DNA of 5,991 nt from UBA5738 sp049641805 (GTDB lineage: Bacteria; Patescibacteriota; Minisyncoccia; Minisyncoccales; UBA5738). Shown here in pieces: positions 1 through 5,906 of this stretch (position 1 is its first letter; each line of letters starts with the position of its first letter). Made by a program: the position numbers and the translations under genes. The stretch lies in contig JBARNX010000041.1 of the NCBI GenBank assembly GCA_049641805.1, positions 1 to 5,991 on the forward strand, given 5' to 3'. The notes beneath the pieces are model-generated. The model saw nothing but the letters and a program-made list of their open reading frames with translations. It had not been told where the DNA came from and did not search any database.

Positions 1-120
1 CCTTGTCCCTTTCAGATTTCTTCTCGCGAAGAACACCCTAGACGCGGACTCCTGCTCCTCGCCGAATTAAATCGAGGCAGACGGGATTGTCCCGCTTGCG
101 CTACCAACTGCCGGGCACAC
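1..120. other. Unassigned left edge with three short hairpins
   Basis: No gene is recognised here. The plus-strand frame from base 2 reads in from outside the window and stops at TAA (68-70) after LVPFRFLLAKNTLDADSCSS..., which matches nothing I know; it may be a gene tail or chance. Three hairpins are visible: TTCTTC/GAAGAA (18-33, loop TCGC), CCTCG/CGAGG (57-77) and CGGGA/TCCCG (82-94, loop TTG). They could belong to a structured RNA or a palindromic spacer repeat. There is no tRNA T-loop motif. Confidence 0.4.
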
Positions 121-123
121 CAA

Positions 124-147
124 AAAATGGGCCTTGCGGCCCATTTT
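124..147 (-). terminator. Rho-independent terminator after the pilin-like cluster
   Basis: A perfect 10-bp stem is formed by AAAATGGGCC (124-133) and GGCCCATTTT (138-147) around a TTGC loop. Read on the minus strand it ends in a run of six T (127-122), the normal layout of an intrinsic terminator. It sits 22 bases after the TAG of the last pilin-like gene. The A/T flanks are symmetric, so weaker termination in the other direction is possible. Confidence 0.88.
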
Positions 148-168
148 CAATTCGCGAAACAACTCTCG

Positions 169-537
169 CTAACTGCTGCTAATCGCGCTGAGAACCAGCG
201 AAATAACCCCTTTCGCCAACAACGCCACCACAATGCCAATCGCGGCAAACATTATTCTCTGGCGCGCCGTGTTGATCTTCTCCGTATCGCCCGACGATGT
301 CACAAAAGTATAACCGGCCCAGATCACATAAAATACCGCAACAATTATCAATATCCCGATCGCGTAATTCGCGACCGTGTTAAGGGTCTGGTCAAGCGGC
401 TGATCCGACATTTTAACATTCTTGCCGATATCCCCCGCCAAACTGCTATCGGCTTTCGGCGTAATTGAATCAGCGGCAAAAATCAACGCGGGCGACATCA
501 ATAAACTTAACAATAAAGAAGCGATTATTTTTTTCAT
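169..537 (-). CDS. T4SS pilin-like membrane protein, paralog 3
   Basis: This 122-residue protein has a signal peptide (MKKIIASLLLSLLMSP..., cleavage near residues 21-22), a polar region rich in Asp, Ser and Lys (23-52), and two membrane helices (about 57-77 and 95-118). The signature IWAGYTFVTSSGDTEK (72-87) is closest to paralog 2 (shared VTSSG) and is followed by a basic turn, INTARQR. It differs from its siblings in having the longest polar segment before helix 1 and almost no tail. The gap from the previous gene is 112 bases, much longer than the 15 and 20 bases earlier in the cluster, and it contains a good promoter match. This gene can therefore probably be transcribed on its own. A strong stem-loop lies 22 bases after its TAG stop. 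The family call is by motif; the substrate or partner proteins are not in the window. Confidence 0.84.
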   Translation of the reverse strand: MKKIIASLLLSLLMSPALIFAADSITPKADSSLAGDIGKNVKMSDQPLDQTLNTVANYAIGILIIVAVFYVIWAGYTFVTSSGDTEKINTARQRIMFAAIGIVVALLAKGVISLVLSAISSS

Positions 538-578
538 TTTTTTGCGTTTAAACTGTTACTTTGATATCTATATATTTG

Positions 579-607
579 ATTTTAATCTCTGGCGGCAAAA
601 TTTGCAA
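579..607 (-). promoter_or_regulatory. Candidate sigma-70-type promoter for the third pilin-like gene
   Basis: On the minus strand TTGCAA (607-602) and TAAAAT (584-579) are separated by exactly 17 bases. They match TTGACA at 4 of 6 and TATAAT at 5 of 6 positions. Transcription would begin near 571, giving a leader of about 35 bases before the ATG at 537. It lies in the only long gap within the pilin-like cluster, which supports independent transcription of the last gene. Inferred from sequence only. Confidence 0.5.
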
Positions 608-649
608 TAGCGCGCCACGAATCGCACTTTATCCGGGTTGCTCGGCTTC

Positions 650-1021
650 CTATTCCGAACCGCTTGGAGTTGAACTTCCCTGGCTGGTTAAACCGGTGGC
701 GATGCTTACGATTGTTGCCGCCAACCCGGCCACGATCAAACCGATAACCGCGTAAGTGATGGTTTTCTTGGCGGTTTCGGTTTTTGTCTCGTTGCCGCTG
801 GAGGTAACATACTGAAACGCGCCCCAAAGAATCATAAATACCGACGCCACGATCACCGCGCCGAAGAAAAGATTGCGCACATTAATCAGAACTTCTTCAA
901 GATTGACCTCTTTTACTTCCCGGCTGATTTTATCGGCACCGGTATCGGCCGCTAAAGTTAAAACGGGAATCAACAACCCGACCGCGGGTACGATCAATTT
1001 CTTTTTTAAAAAATTTTTCAT
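650..1021 (-). CDS. T4SS pilin-like membrane protein, paralog 2
   Basis: This 123-residue protein has a strongly basic N-terminus (KNFLKKK), a signal peptide ending near LTLA (21-24), a charged region (about 26-45), then two membrane helices (about 51-70 and 88-109). The loop between them carries the family signature ILWGAFQYVTSSGNETK (64-80). It ends in a Ser/Thr/Gly-rich tail (SQGSSTPSGSE) absent from the other two paralogs. The charged segment before helix 1 (KISREVKEVNLEEVL) could be an amphipathic helix. Start at 1021, 15 bases after the previous pilin-like gene; stop TAG at 650-652. The start has no Shine-Dalgarno sequence, so translation may depend on the preceding gene or on AT-rich unstructured RNA. 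The likely role is a structural pilin or membrane subunit of a type IV secretion-like apparatus, inferred from topology and motif. Confidence 0.82.
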   Translation of the reverse strand: MKNFLKKKLIVPAVGLLIPVLTLAADTGADKISREVKEVNLEEVLINVRNLFFGAVIVASVFMILWGAFQYVTSSGNETKTETAKKTITYAVIGLIVAGLAATIVSIATGLTSQGSSTPSGSE

Positions 1022-1036
1022 ATTTATTGATTTTGA

Positions 1037-1402
1037 TTATTCGGTTTCAACGCCCAAAATACCTTTTATGACCGCCACGAATGTGCTCGCCAGCGCGATA
1101 ATTACCAATCCGACAAGCGCGTAAGTGATTTTTTGCCGACCTTCCTTGATTTTAGTGTCCGCGCCGGCCGCGGTCGCGATCTCAAACCCGCCCCAAATAA
1201 TGAAAATCGGGCAAATCAGCAGCGCGAGTCCGAAAATGAAATTTATCAATCCCTGGATGATATCGGTCAAATCCTTATCGCCCAAAGGATTGCCAATCGT
1301 TACCGTATCGCCCGTATCTTGTGCCATTGCCAAGCTGGCGGACGACAAACCAATAACCGCAGTCACGGCAATTTTGGAAAACATTTTTTCAAGATATTGC
1401 AT
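1037..1402 (-). CDS. T4SS pilin-like membrane protein, paralog 1
   Basis: This 121-residue protein has an N-terminal signal peptide ending around AMA (25-27), a short polar linker, and two membrane helices (about 49-71 and 92-115). They are joined by a loop with the signature IIWGGFEIATAAG (68-80), then a basic stretch KIKEGRQK. The layout matches VirB2/TrbC-type pilins and the T4SS_pilin family common in Patescibacteria, in which the processed two-helix subunit sits in the membrane and may polymerise. The chosen start at 1402 encodes MQYLEKM; the internal Met at 1384 gives a more typical signal peptide and is an equally good start. Neither has a Shine-Dalgarno sequence. It follows the methyltransferase gene by 20 bases and precedes the next paralog by 15. 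Compared with its siblings, the loop has TAAG rather than TSSG. The family assignment is from motif memory, not a search. Confidence 0.82.
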   Translation of the reverse strand: MQYLEKMFSKIAVTAVIGLSSASLAMAQDTGDTVTIGNPLGDKDLTDIIQGLINFIFGLALLICPIFIIWGGFEIATAAGADTKIKEGRQKITYALVGLVIIALASTFVAVIKGILGVETE

Positions 1403-1422
1403 ATTTTATTGTTAGGCCTTGT

Positions 1423-1956
1423 TTATTTTTTCTCGAAAACTATGCCAAAATGGAAACTTCCGGCTTCAAATTCGCTTGCCAAAGAAAATCCCGCGGCCCG
1501 GGCGATGTCTTTAACCTCTTGGGGCGATATCTTGTCCGCCGGGCCGATTGCGGCGTTCTTCGCGTTCTTGTTCCAGTCGACCGCCAGAACTTTGCCGCCG
1601 GTTTTCAAAACCCGGAATGCCTCGGCGAATATCGCTTTTTTATCGCCGGCCTGGAACAGCAGATTGCTCATCAACACTACATCCAATGAATTTGCAAGCA
1701 GGCGCGAAATCAGTTTTTCCACATCGCCTTTGACGATTTCAATGTTTTGCAGATTTTTTATTCTTGCTTTGCTGCGCACGGCCGACAGCGATTCATCCAA
1801 CAGATCAATGGCATATACTTTCCCGTTAACCAGAATTTCGGCCAGCGCGGCCGCCCACTCCCCCGATCCGCAACCAAAATCCGCGGCCAGCATATTTCTC
1901 TTAAGCTCAAGGCGATCGGCTAAAATTTGACGCGGATTTATGAAAGCGGAAACCAT
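1423..1956 (-). CDS. Class I SAM-dependent methyltransferase, small
   Basis: This 177-residue soluble protein has the Rossmann-like fold of class I methyltransferases. Motif I is AADFGCGSG (residues 24-32), the glycine-rich S-adenosylmethionine loop. Strand 2 ends in Asp51 (VYAIDLLDES), expected to bind the ribose. GDVEKL (77-82) is the adenine-side acidic loop, LDVVLMSNLL (91-100) is motif IV, and AFRVLKTGGKVLAVDW (113-128) is the conserved post-motif helix and strand. Overall it resembles the UbiE or Methyltransf_11/31 type, but it is short and has little substrate-recognition sequence, so the substrate cannot be named. There is no transmembrane segment or signal peptide. It is separated from gyrA by an AT-rich spacer and ends 20 bases before the first pilin-like gene, so co-transcription with the pilins is plausible. 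The ATG at 1956 is preceded by AT-rich sequence without a Shine-Dalgarno motif. The fold is secure; the role is unknown. Confidence 0.88.
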   Translation of the reverse strand: MVSAFINPRQILADRLELKRNMLAADFGCGSGEWAAALAEILVNGKVYAIDLLDESLSAVRSKARIKNLQNIEIVKGDVEKLISRLLANSLDVVLMSNLLFQAGDKKAIFAEAFRVLKTGGKVLAVDWNKNAKNAAIGPADKISPQEVKDIARAAGFSLASEFEAGSFHFGIVFEKK

Positions 1957-1957
1957 A

Positions 1958-2078
1958 AAAATGTAAAGTTAAAAGATCAAAATGGAAAATGACAGTGTAA
2001 AATTAAAAGTTAAAAATGCTTGGACATTTTACATTTTTAATTGTCATTTTTAATTTTGATATTTACATTTTTAATTTA
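1958..2078. repeat. AT-rich imperfect inverted repeat in the gyrA-methyltransferase spacer
   Basis: The two halves of this spacer are rough reverse complements of each other. The words AAAAATGTAAA, ATCAAAAT and AAAATGACA occur in that order from 1958 to 1994, and their complements occur in reverse order from 2042 to 2078. One exact 9-bp pair is 1986-1994 with 2042-2050. Gaps and mismatches lie between the matching words. It could fold into a long weak hairpin in RNA or be two inverted copies of a spacer repeat. No GC-rich terminator stem is visible after gyrA, so this hairpin may be the only transcript-end structure there. Confidence 0.6.
2055..2071 (-). repeat. 17-bp repeat copy downstream of gyrA, inverted match to 5836-5852
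   Basis: On the minus strand this reads AAAATGTAAATATCAAA, identical over 17 bases to the plus strand at 5836-5852. The two copies therefore flank gyrA in inverted orientation. Low complexity makes some chance matching possible, but both copies also sit in spacers that share further words such as AATGACA. Confidence 0.6.
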
Positions 2079-2115
2079 TAAACCTTCTTATAATATATTT
2101 TATAACTCTGGAAGT

Positions 2116-5100
2116 TTATATGCAACTTGCCGACGCCACTTTGTCCCCTTCGTCGAGGCGCATGATGCGCACGCCTTGGGTGGCTCGCGACAACTTGGAA
2201 ATGCCTTCAATCGGCACGCGGATCACTTGGCCCTTTTTGGAAATCACCATCAATTCTTCCTCATCGGTGAGCATAAACGAAGTCACCAGATCGCCGGTCT
2301 TGGCCGTGATCTCGGCAACCTTGATGCCCGAACCGCCGCGGTTTTGCATCCGGTATTCCTTGATGTTGGTGCGTTTGCCGTAACCGTTTTCCATCACGAC
2401 CAATACCAGCCTTTCAAGCGGTTTGCCGTCGGCGCCGACAGCGGGTTTCGTCGGCACCACATCCATTCCCACCACTTCATCGCCGCGTTTCAGAGCTATC
2501 GCTTTAATCCCCGCGGCTTGGCGGCCCATCGGCCTCGCTTGGCTTTCCTTGAAACGCACCGACTGGCCTTTTTTAGTAACCACGATAATCTCGTCGCCGC
2601 CGCTGGTTTTGGAAACTTTGCGCAACGAATCGCCTTTTTTCAAAGTAATCGCGATCAAACCCGAACGCCGGATATTGTCGAATTCATCAAGGCTGGTCTT
2701 TTTGGCCACGCCGTTTTTGGTCACAATCAGAAGATATTTATCGCTGTTGTCCTGCCCTTCTTTGGCTCTCGCGGCTTTTTCTTTATCGGTCAACGATTTC
2801 CCCAAAGACATTGTGTAAAGCACTTTCTCTTCCGGCCCCAATTCCAGAAAATTAACCAGCGCCCGGCCCTTGGCCACGCGCGCGCCTTCGGGAATTTCAT
2901 AAGCAAGCGTCTGAAAAACCCGGCCCGCATCCGTGAAGAATAATATCCGGTCGTGCGTGTTGGCGATCAGCGACTGCTCAACGATATCATCGCCCACGGT
3001 CTTCAAACCGATGATGCCTTTACCGCCCCGTTTTTGAATTTTGTAAGTCGTGGGGTCGATGCGTTTGATATAACCTGAATTCGTCAAAGTAATCGCCACT
3101 TCTTCGTCGGGAATAAGATCCGCCTCGGAAATTTCGCCGATTTTGTGGGCATAGACTTTGGTACGGCGGTCATCGCCATAGGTTTCCTTGGTTTGGATAA
3201 ATTCTTTTTTCATCACCGCCTTAATTCTGGCCGGACTGTTCAAAATACCGGTATAATCTTTGATTTTTGCCAGCAATTCTTTCAATTCGTTATCAATCTT
3301 TTCCCGTTCAAGCTTGGCCAGCGCCGCCAGCTTGGTTTCCAAGATCGCATTGGCTTGAATTTCATCAATCTTAAAGCGTTTCATCAAGTTATTGCGGGCG
3401 TCTTCGCGATTTTCCGATTTGCGGATAATGCGGATCACTTCGTCGATATCAGCCAGACATTTCACCAAACCTTCCAAAATATGCGCCCGTTCTCTGGCCT
3501 TGTCCAATTCAAATTGCGTACGGCGGGTGATCACCTGCCGGCGATGATTCAAAAAATGCGTCAAAACATCGGCCAGATTCAAAACTTCCGGCTGAATACC
3601 ATCCACCAAAGCCAGCATATTCAAATGGAATGTCCGTTGCAGCGCGGTGAATTTATAAAGCCGGTTTAAAACCTTTTGCGGCTGGGCTTCGCGCGTCAGA
3701 TCAATGGTAATCCGCATACCATCCTTGTCCGATTCATCACGCACATCTTTTACGCCATCAATCTTCTTTTCCGTAACCAGCGCGGCAATTTGTTCCAACA
3801 AACTCGACTTCTGTACTTGATAAGGAATTTCAGTGATGATGATTTGGTAACGGTCGGTTTTTTCATTCTGAATGATCTCGGCCTTGCCGCGGCAAACAAT
3901 CGGCCCCTTGCCTTGCGAATAAGCCGCGATGATTTCGCGGCGGTCAAAAATTTCGCCGCCCAGCGGAAAATCAGGCCCCTTGATGAATTGGAACAAATCT
4001 TCCGTGGTCGCTTTGGGCTCGTCAAGCAAATAAGCCAGCGCGTCGCAAACCTCGCCCAAATTATGCGGCGGAATATTGGTAGCCATGCCCACGGCAATAC
4101 CCAGCGAACCGTTCAATAAAAGTTGCGGCAAAGGCGACGGCAAAACCGACGGCTCCTTGCGGGTGCCATCATAATTTTCAACAAAATCAACCGTATTTTT
4201 ATCAATATCTTCAAGGGTTGCCTCGCCGATGCGCGACAAACGGGCTTCGGTATAACGCATCGCCGCGGCCGAATCGCCGTCAATGGAATTGTGCACGAAG
4301 ACGCCGGCGGCAAGCGCGAAATTATGCGATTTTTCAATCGTCAAATCGTAAACATCTTCTCTTTTGTTGATTTTCTCAACCTTAACCACTTTATGGTTGC
4401 CGTTTATTTCCTGCAAAATAAGCTCGGGATTGTTTTGAAAATATTTTCGCAAACCGGTTTCCCAAAAAGGAGCTCTCCCGTAAGGATAAATTTTTTGTCT
4501 GATTTTTGAATAATAATCGCCGTTAATCGCTGAAAATTCTTTCAAAGTTTCTCTGCAAATTGTTACAAACTTTAATTTTCCGGTCGCGTTAGTAATCCGG
4601 TTCTTATTGGTTTTAACGATTTTTCCATGCATCGACGCCTTATATTCCGGCGTACGCCACAATCGCTTCAAAGTTGCAGTCGCGCGCAAACTTAATTCCC
4701 CGCGTTTTTCCGGATGTTCTTGGATATATTTTTTGTTGATATCCGAAAGAATCCTGGCCATTTTTTGGCGGTAGACCGGATCTTGCCAATTTTGTTCATT
4801 TCTTTTTGCGGCGGCGATCGCGTACCTTGCCCTATTCTCCGGTTTGGCCCAAAATTCTTTTCTACCCCGGGCAATTTTTTCCCGATAATCCGCTTTCAGA
4901 TGCTGCCCAGCGGCTTGCTCGTAATGGGTCTTCCAGTGCTGACCCCATTGCATTCTGATGATATTGTCGGGATTATTATTCAGTTTGTTGAAATCAATGT
5001 GGTGCCTAACCCGGCCGGCGCTTTTCGCATACTTTTTAGCCGATAAGTTATAATTATCCGCCAAATTATGGGCCGGCGCCCATTCATCGCTCTTCGGCTG

Positions 5101-5823
5101 GTAAATTAAAATATATCCTTCCCTATTAATCCTGTCTGTTTTCCCGGAAAGCTTCTGATATAGCGGCATCAAAGATTCTTTTTCAACTAAATCTTCAGCT
5201 TCTTTGTAAGAACCGTCTTTTGTCATGAACAAATGATTCGGAGTGCATTCGATCTGCGCGCCATTATCAAGCGTTACTTTTACCAACTCGGCATCTTTCC
5301 TGGTTAATCTCGGATTTTTTATTTCAGCAATTGAAATTCTTCCAATGGAATTAACGGTATAAGTATAATTTTTCTTGCCCGATTGATGTTCTTTAACCAG
5401 GTCGCCAAACGACAAATCCCTGCCATCGGCAAGCTTCACTTTCGTATCTTTGGTAAAGCAACCAAAATTGCCTTGGCCCTGCACCAAGGGATACCTCAAA
5501 GTGAAATCCTGCGCCAAACGCACCATTGTATCATAAACCGAGCTATCGCCGTGAGGGTGATAGCGGCCCAGAGCGGAACCAACCACCGTGGCCGATTTGC
5601 GATATTTGGCCGTGTGGCGCAACCCTTCCTCGAGCATCACATATAAAACGCGGCGCTGAACGGGTTTTAACCCGTCGCGCACATCAGGCAAAGCCCGCGA
5701 CACAATCACCGACATCGCGTAATCAATGTATGAATCTTTCATCATTGAAACGATCTCGGTCGATTTGACTTGTTCGAATTCCAGTTTTCCCTGATCTTTC
5801 TCCGGTTTTTTCGATTTAGCCAT
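2116..5823 (-). CDS. gyrA: DNA gyrase subunit A precursor, interrupted by an in-frame intein
   Basis: GyrA is the breakage-reunion subunit of gyrase, which pairs with GyrB to introduce negative supercoils using ATP. The 1235-codon frame contains N-extein residues 1-121, an intein (122-512) and C-extein 513-1235; the spliced protein would be 844 residues, usual for GyrA. Visible hallmarks are the HPHGDSSVYD stretch (residues 89-98), the catalytic Arg-Tyr in AAMRYTE (Tyr524, Tyr133 after splicing), the NGSLGIAVGMATNIPPHN region (571-587), and the GyrA box QKRGGKG (930-936), which marks gyrase rather than topoisomerase IV. Six C-terminal blade repeats follow, with a charged insert at about 1006-1029 between blades 2 and 3. 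There is no long acidic tail; it ends in SCI and TAA. The ATG at 5823 gives a normal N-terminus before the conserved EIVSMMKDSYIDYAMSVI; no Shine-Dalgarno precedes it. Quinolone-target positions Ser94 and Asp98 are wild-type. Identification is very secure. Confidence 0.96.
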   Translation of the reverse strand: MAKSKKPEKDQGKLEFEQVKSTEIVSMMKDSYIDYAMSVIVSRALPDVRDGLKPVQRRVLYVMLEEGLRHTAKYRKSATVVGSALGRYHPHGDSSVYDTMVRLAQDFTLRYPLVQGQGNFGCFTKDTKVKLADGRDLSFGDLVKEHQSGKKNYTYTVNSIGRISIAEIKNPRLTRKDAELVKVTLDNGAQIECTPNHLFMTKDGSYKEAEDLVEKESLMPLYQKLSGKTDRINREGYILIYQPKSDEWAPAHNLADNYNLSAKKYAKSAGRVRHHIDFNKLNNNPDNIIRMQWGQHWKTHYEQAAGQHLKADYREKIARGRKEFWAKPENRARYAIAAAKRNEQNWQDPVYRQKMARILSDINKKYIQEHPEKRGELSLRATATLKRLWRTPEYKASMHGKIVKTNKNRITNATGKLKFVTICRETLKEFSAINGDYYSKIRQKIYPYGRAPFWETGLRKYFQNNPELILQEINGNHKVVKVEKINKREDVYDLTIEKSHNFALAAGVFVHNSIDGDSAAAMRYTEARLSRIGEATLEDIDKNTVDFVENYDGTRKEPSVLPSPLPQLLLNGSLGIAVGMATNIPPHNLGEVCDALAYLLDEPKATTEDLFQFIKGPDFPLGGEIFDRREIIAAYSQGKGPIVCRGKAEIIQNEKTDRYQIIITEIPYQVQKSSLLEQIAALVTEKKIDGVKDVRDESDKDGMRITIDLTREAQPQKVLNRLYKFTALQRTFHLNMLALVDGIQPEVLNLADVLTHFLNHRRQVITRRTQFELDKARERAHILEGLVKCLADIDEVIRIIRKSENREDARNNLMKRFKIDEIQANAILETKLAALAKLEREKIDNELKELLAKIKDYTGILNSPARIKAVMKKEFIQTKETYGDDRRTKVYAHKIGEISEADLIPDEEVAITLTNSGYIKRIDPTTYKIQKRGGKGIIGLKTVGDDIVEQSLIANTHDRILFFTDAGRVFQTLAYEIPEGARVAKGRALVNFLELGPEEKVLYTMSLGKSLTDKEKAARAKEGQDNSDKYLLIVTKNGVAKKTSLDEFDNIRRSGLIAITLKKGDSLRKVSKTSGGDEIIVVTKKGQSVRFKESQARPMGRQAAGIKAIALKRGDEVVGMDVVPTKPAVGADGKPLERLVLVVMENGYGKRTNIKEYRMQNRGGSGIKVAEITAKTGDLVTSFMLTDEEELMVISKKGQVIRVPIEGISKLSRATQGVRIMRLDEGDKVASASCI
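4609..4866 (-). repeat. Four tandem protein repeats (W-x-x-P-E-x-R type) in the intein endonuclease
   Basis: Intein residues 199-284 contain four units of 21-22 residues. The anchor prolines are Pro207, Pro228, Pro250 and Pro271, and the aromatic or hydrophobic anchors three or four residues earlier are Trp204, Trp225, Ile246 and Trp268. The units read FWAKPENRAR, NWQDPVYRQK, YIQEHPEKRG and LWRTPEYKAS at their cores, each followed by a basic, helix-like stretch. Such short basic repeats next to HNH or GIY-YIG nuclease cores are usually DNA-binding modules of the NUMOD kind, so a role in recognising the homing site is likely. The exact family was not determined. The repetition is clear at the protein level but degenerate at the DNA level. 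Confidence 0.75.
4915..5118 (-). other. HNH endonuclease domain within the GyrA intein
   Basis: Intein residues about 115-182 form the nuclease insertion. The core contains the pair His153-His154, then Asn162, the NPDN segment (163-166), and His175 and His179. This matches the usual HNH pattern of an early HH, a central N-x-P-x-N strand-turn and a late histidine that binds metal. The segment just before it, starting GYILIYQPKSDEW, resembles the beta-strand lead-in often seen in front of HNH domains of homing endonucleases. All core residues look intact, so the nuclease may be active. It would be expected to cut intein-free gyrA alleles at or near the insertion site; the actual target is not visible from sequence. 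Confidence 0.85.
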
Positions 5824-5835
5824 GTTATCAAATGT

Positions 5836-5852
5836 AAAATGTAAATATCAAA
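5836..5852 (+). repeat. 17-bp repeat copy in the gyrA leader, inverted match to 2055-2071
   Basis: AAAATGTAAATATCAAA lies 13 to 29 bases upstream of the gyrA start codon. It is the inverted partner of the copy after the gyrA stop. About 34 bases further out, at 5886-5892, AATGACA recurs, following the same word order as in the downstream spacer. Confidence 0.6.
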
Positions 5853-5906
5853 GATTAGTTTGGCGGGCAGTTTTACTAAACTGACAATGACAAATAAATC
5901 GGGTTC

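Larger units (their letters stand above)
4288..5460 (-). mobile_element. GyrA intein, class 1 splicing domain with HNH homing endonuclease
   Basis: This is a protein-splicing element of 391 residues, precursor positions 122-512. Block A begins CFTKDTKVKLADG with nucleophile Cys1. Block B has the TPNH motif (Thr73, His76). Block F is YDLTIEKSHNFAL (371-383) and block G is VFVHN, ending His390-Asn391 and followed by Ser as the +1 residue. All residues needed for standard class 1 splicing are present and the frame is intact. Between the splicing halves lies an HNH nuclease core (about 152-180), four W-x-x-P-E-x-R repeats (199-284) and an unassigned segment (285-353). The flanks are GQGNFG and SIDGDSAAAM, which join to a perfect GyrA sequence, so the boundaries are exact to the codon. 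HNH inteins are known (the Synechocystis GyrB intein is an example) but are less common than LAGLIDADG ones. The element is visibly more AT-rich than the exteins. Splicing and homing activity are inferred. Confidence 0.95.

Noticed and set aside
30..120. Possible tRNA on the minus strand (an AGTTGGTAGCGC stretch resembles a D-arm)
   Set aside because: No T-loop TTCGA motif and no acceptor stem or anticodon arm could be assembled.
127..468. Plus-strand open frame, 113 codons, in a frame open from base 1
   Set aside because: It lies antisense to the third pilin-like gene, begins inside the terminator stem, and is rich in Arg, Asn and His without any motif; it is a shadow.
2041..2943. Plus-strand open frame of 300 codons opposite gyrA
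   Set aside because: It is antisense to the conserved gyrA C-terminal coding region; its His- and Phe-rich composition is typical of a reverse-frame shadow.
4288..5460. LAGLIDADG homing endonuclease in the intein
   Set aside because: No LAGLIDADG-like pair of helices was found; the nuclease residues fit the HNH pattern instead.
5530..5544. Quinolone-resistance mutation in GyrA
   Set aside because: The positions equivalent to E. coli Ser83 and Asp87 are Ser94 and Asp98, both unaltered; only the neighbouring Ala84 equivalent is Ser95, which is a natural variant in many species.
5824..5900. Promoter for gyrA
   Set aside because: TTGTCA and TAATCT-like words occur but never at 16-18 base spacing with acceptable matches; the best pair scores only 3 of 6 in each box.
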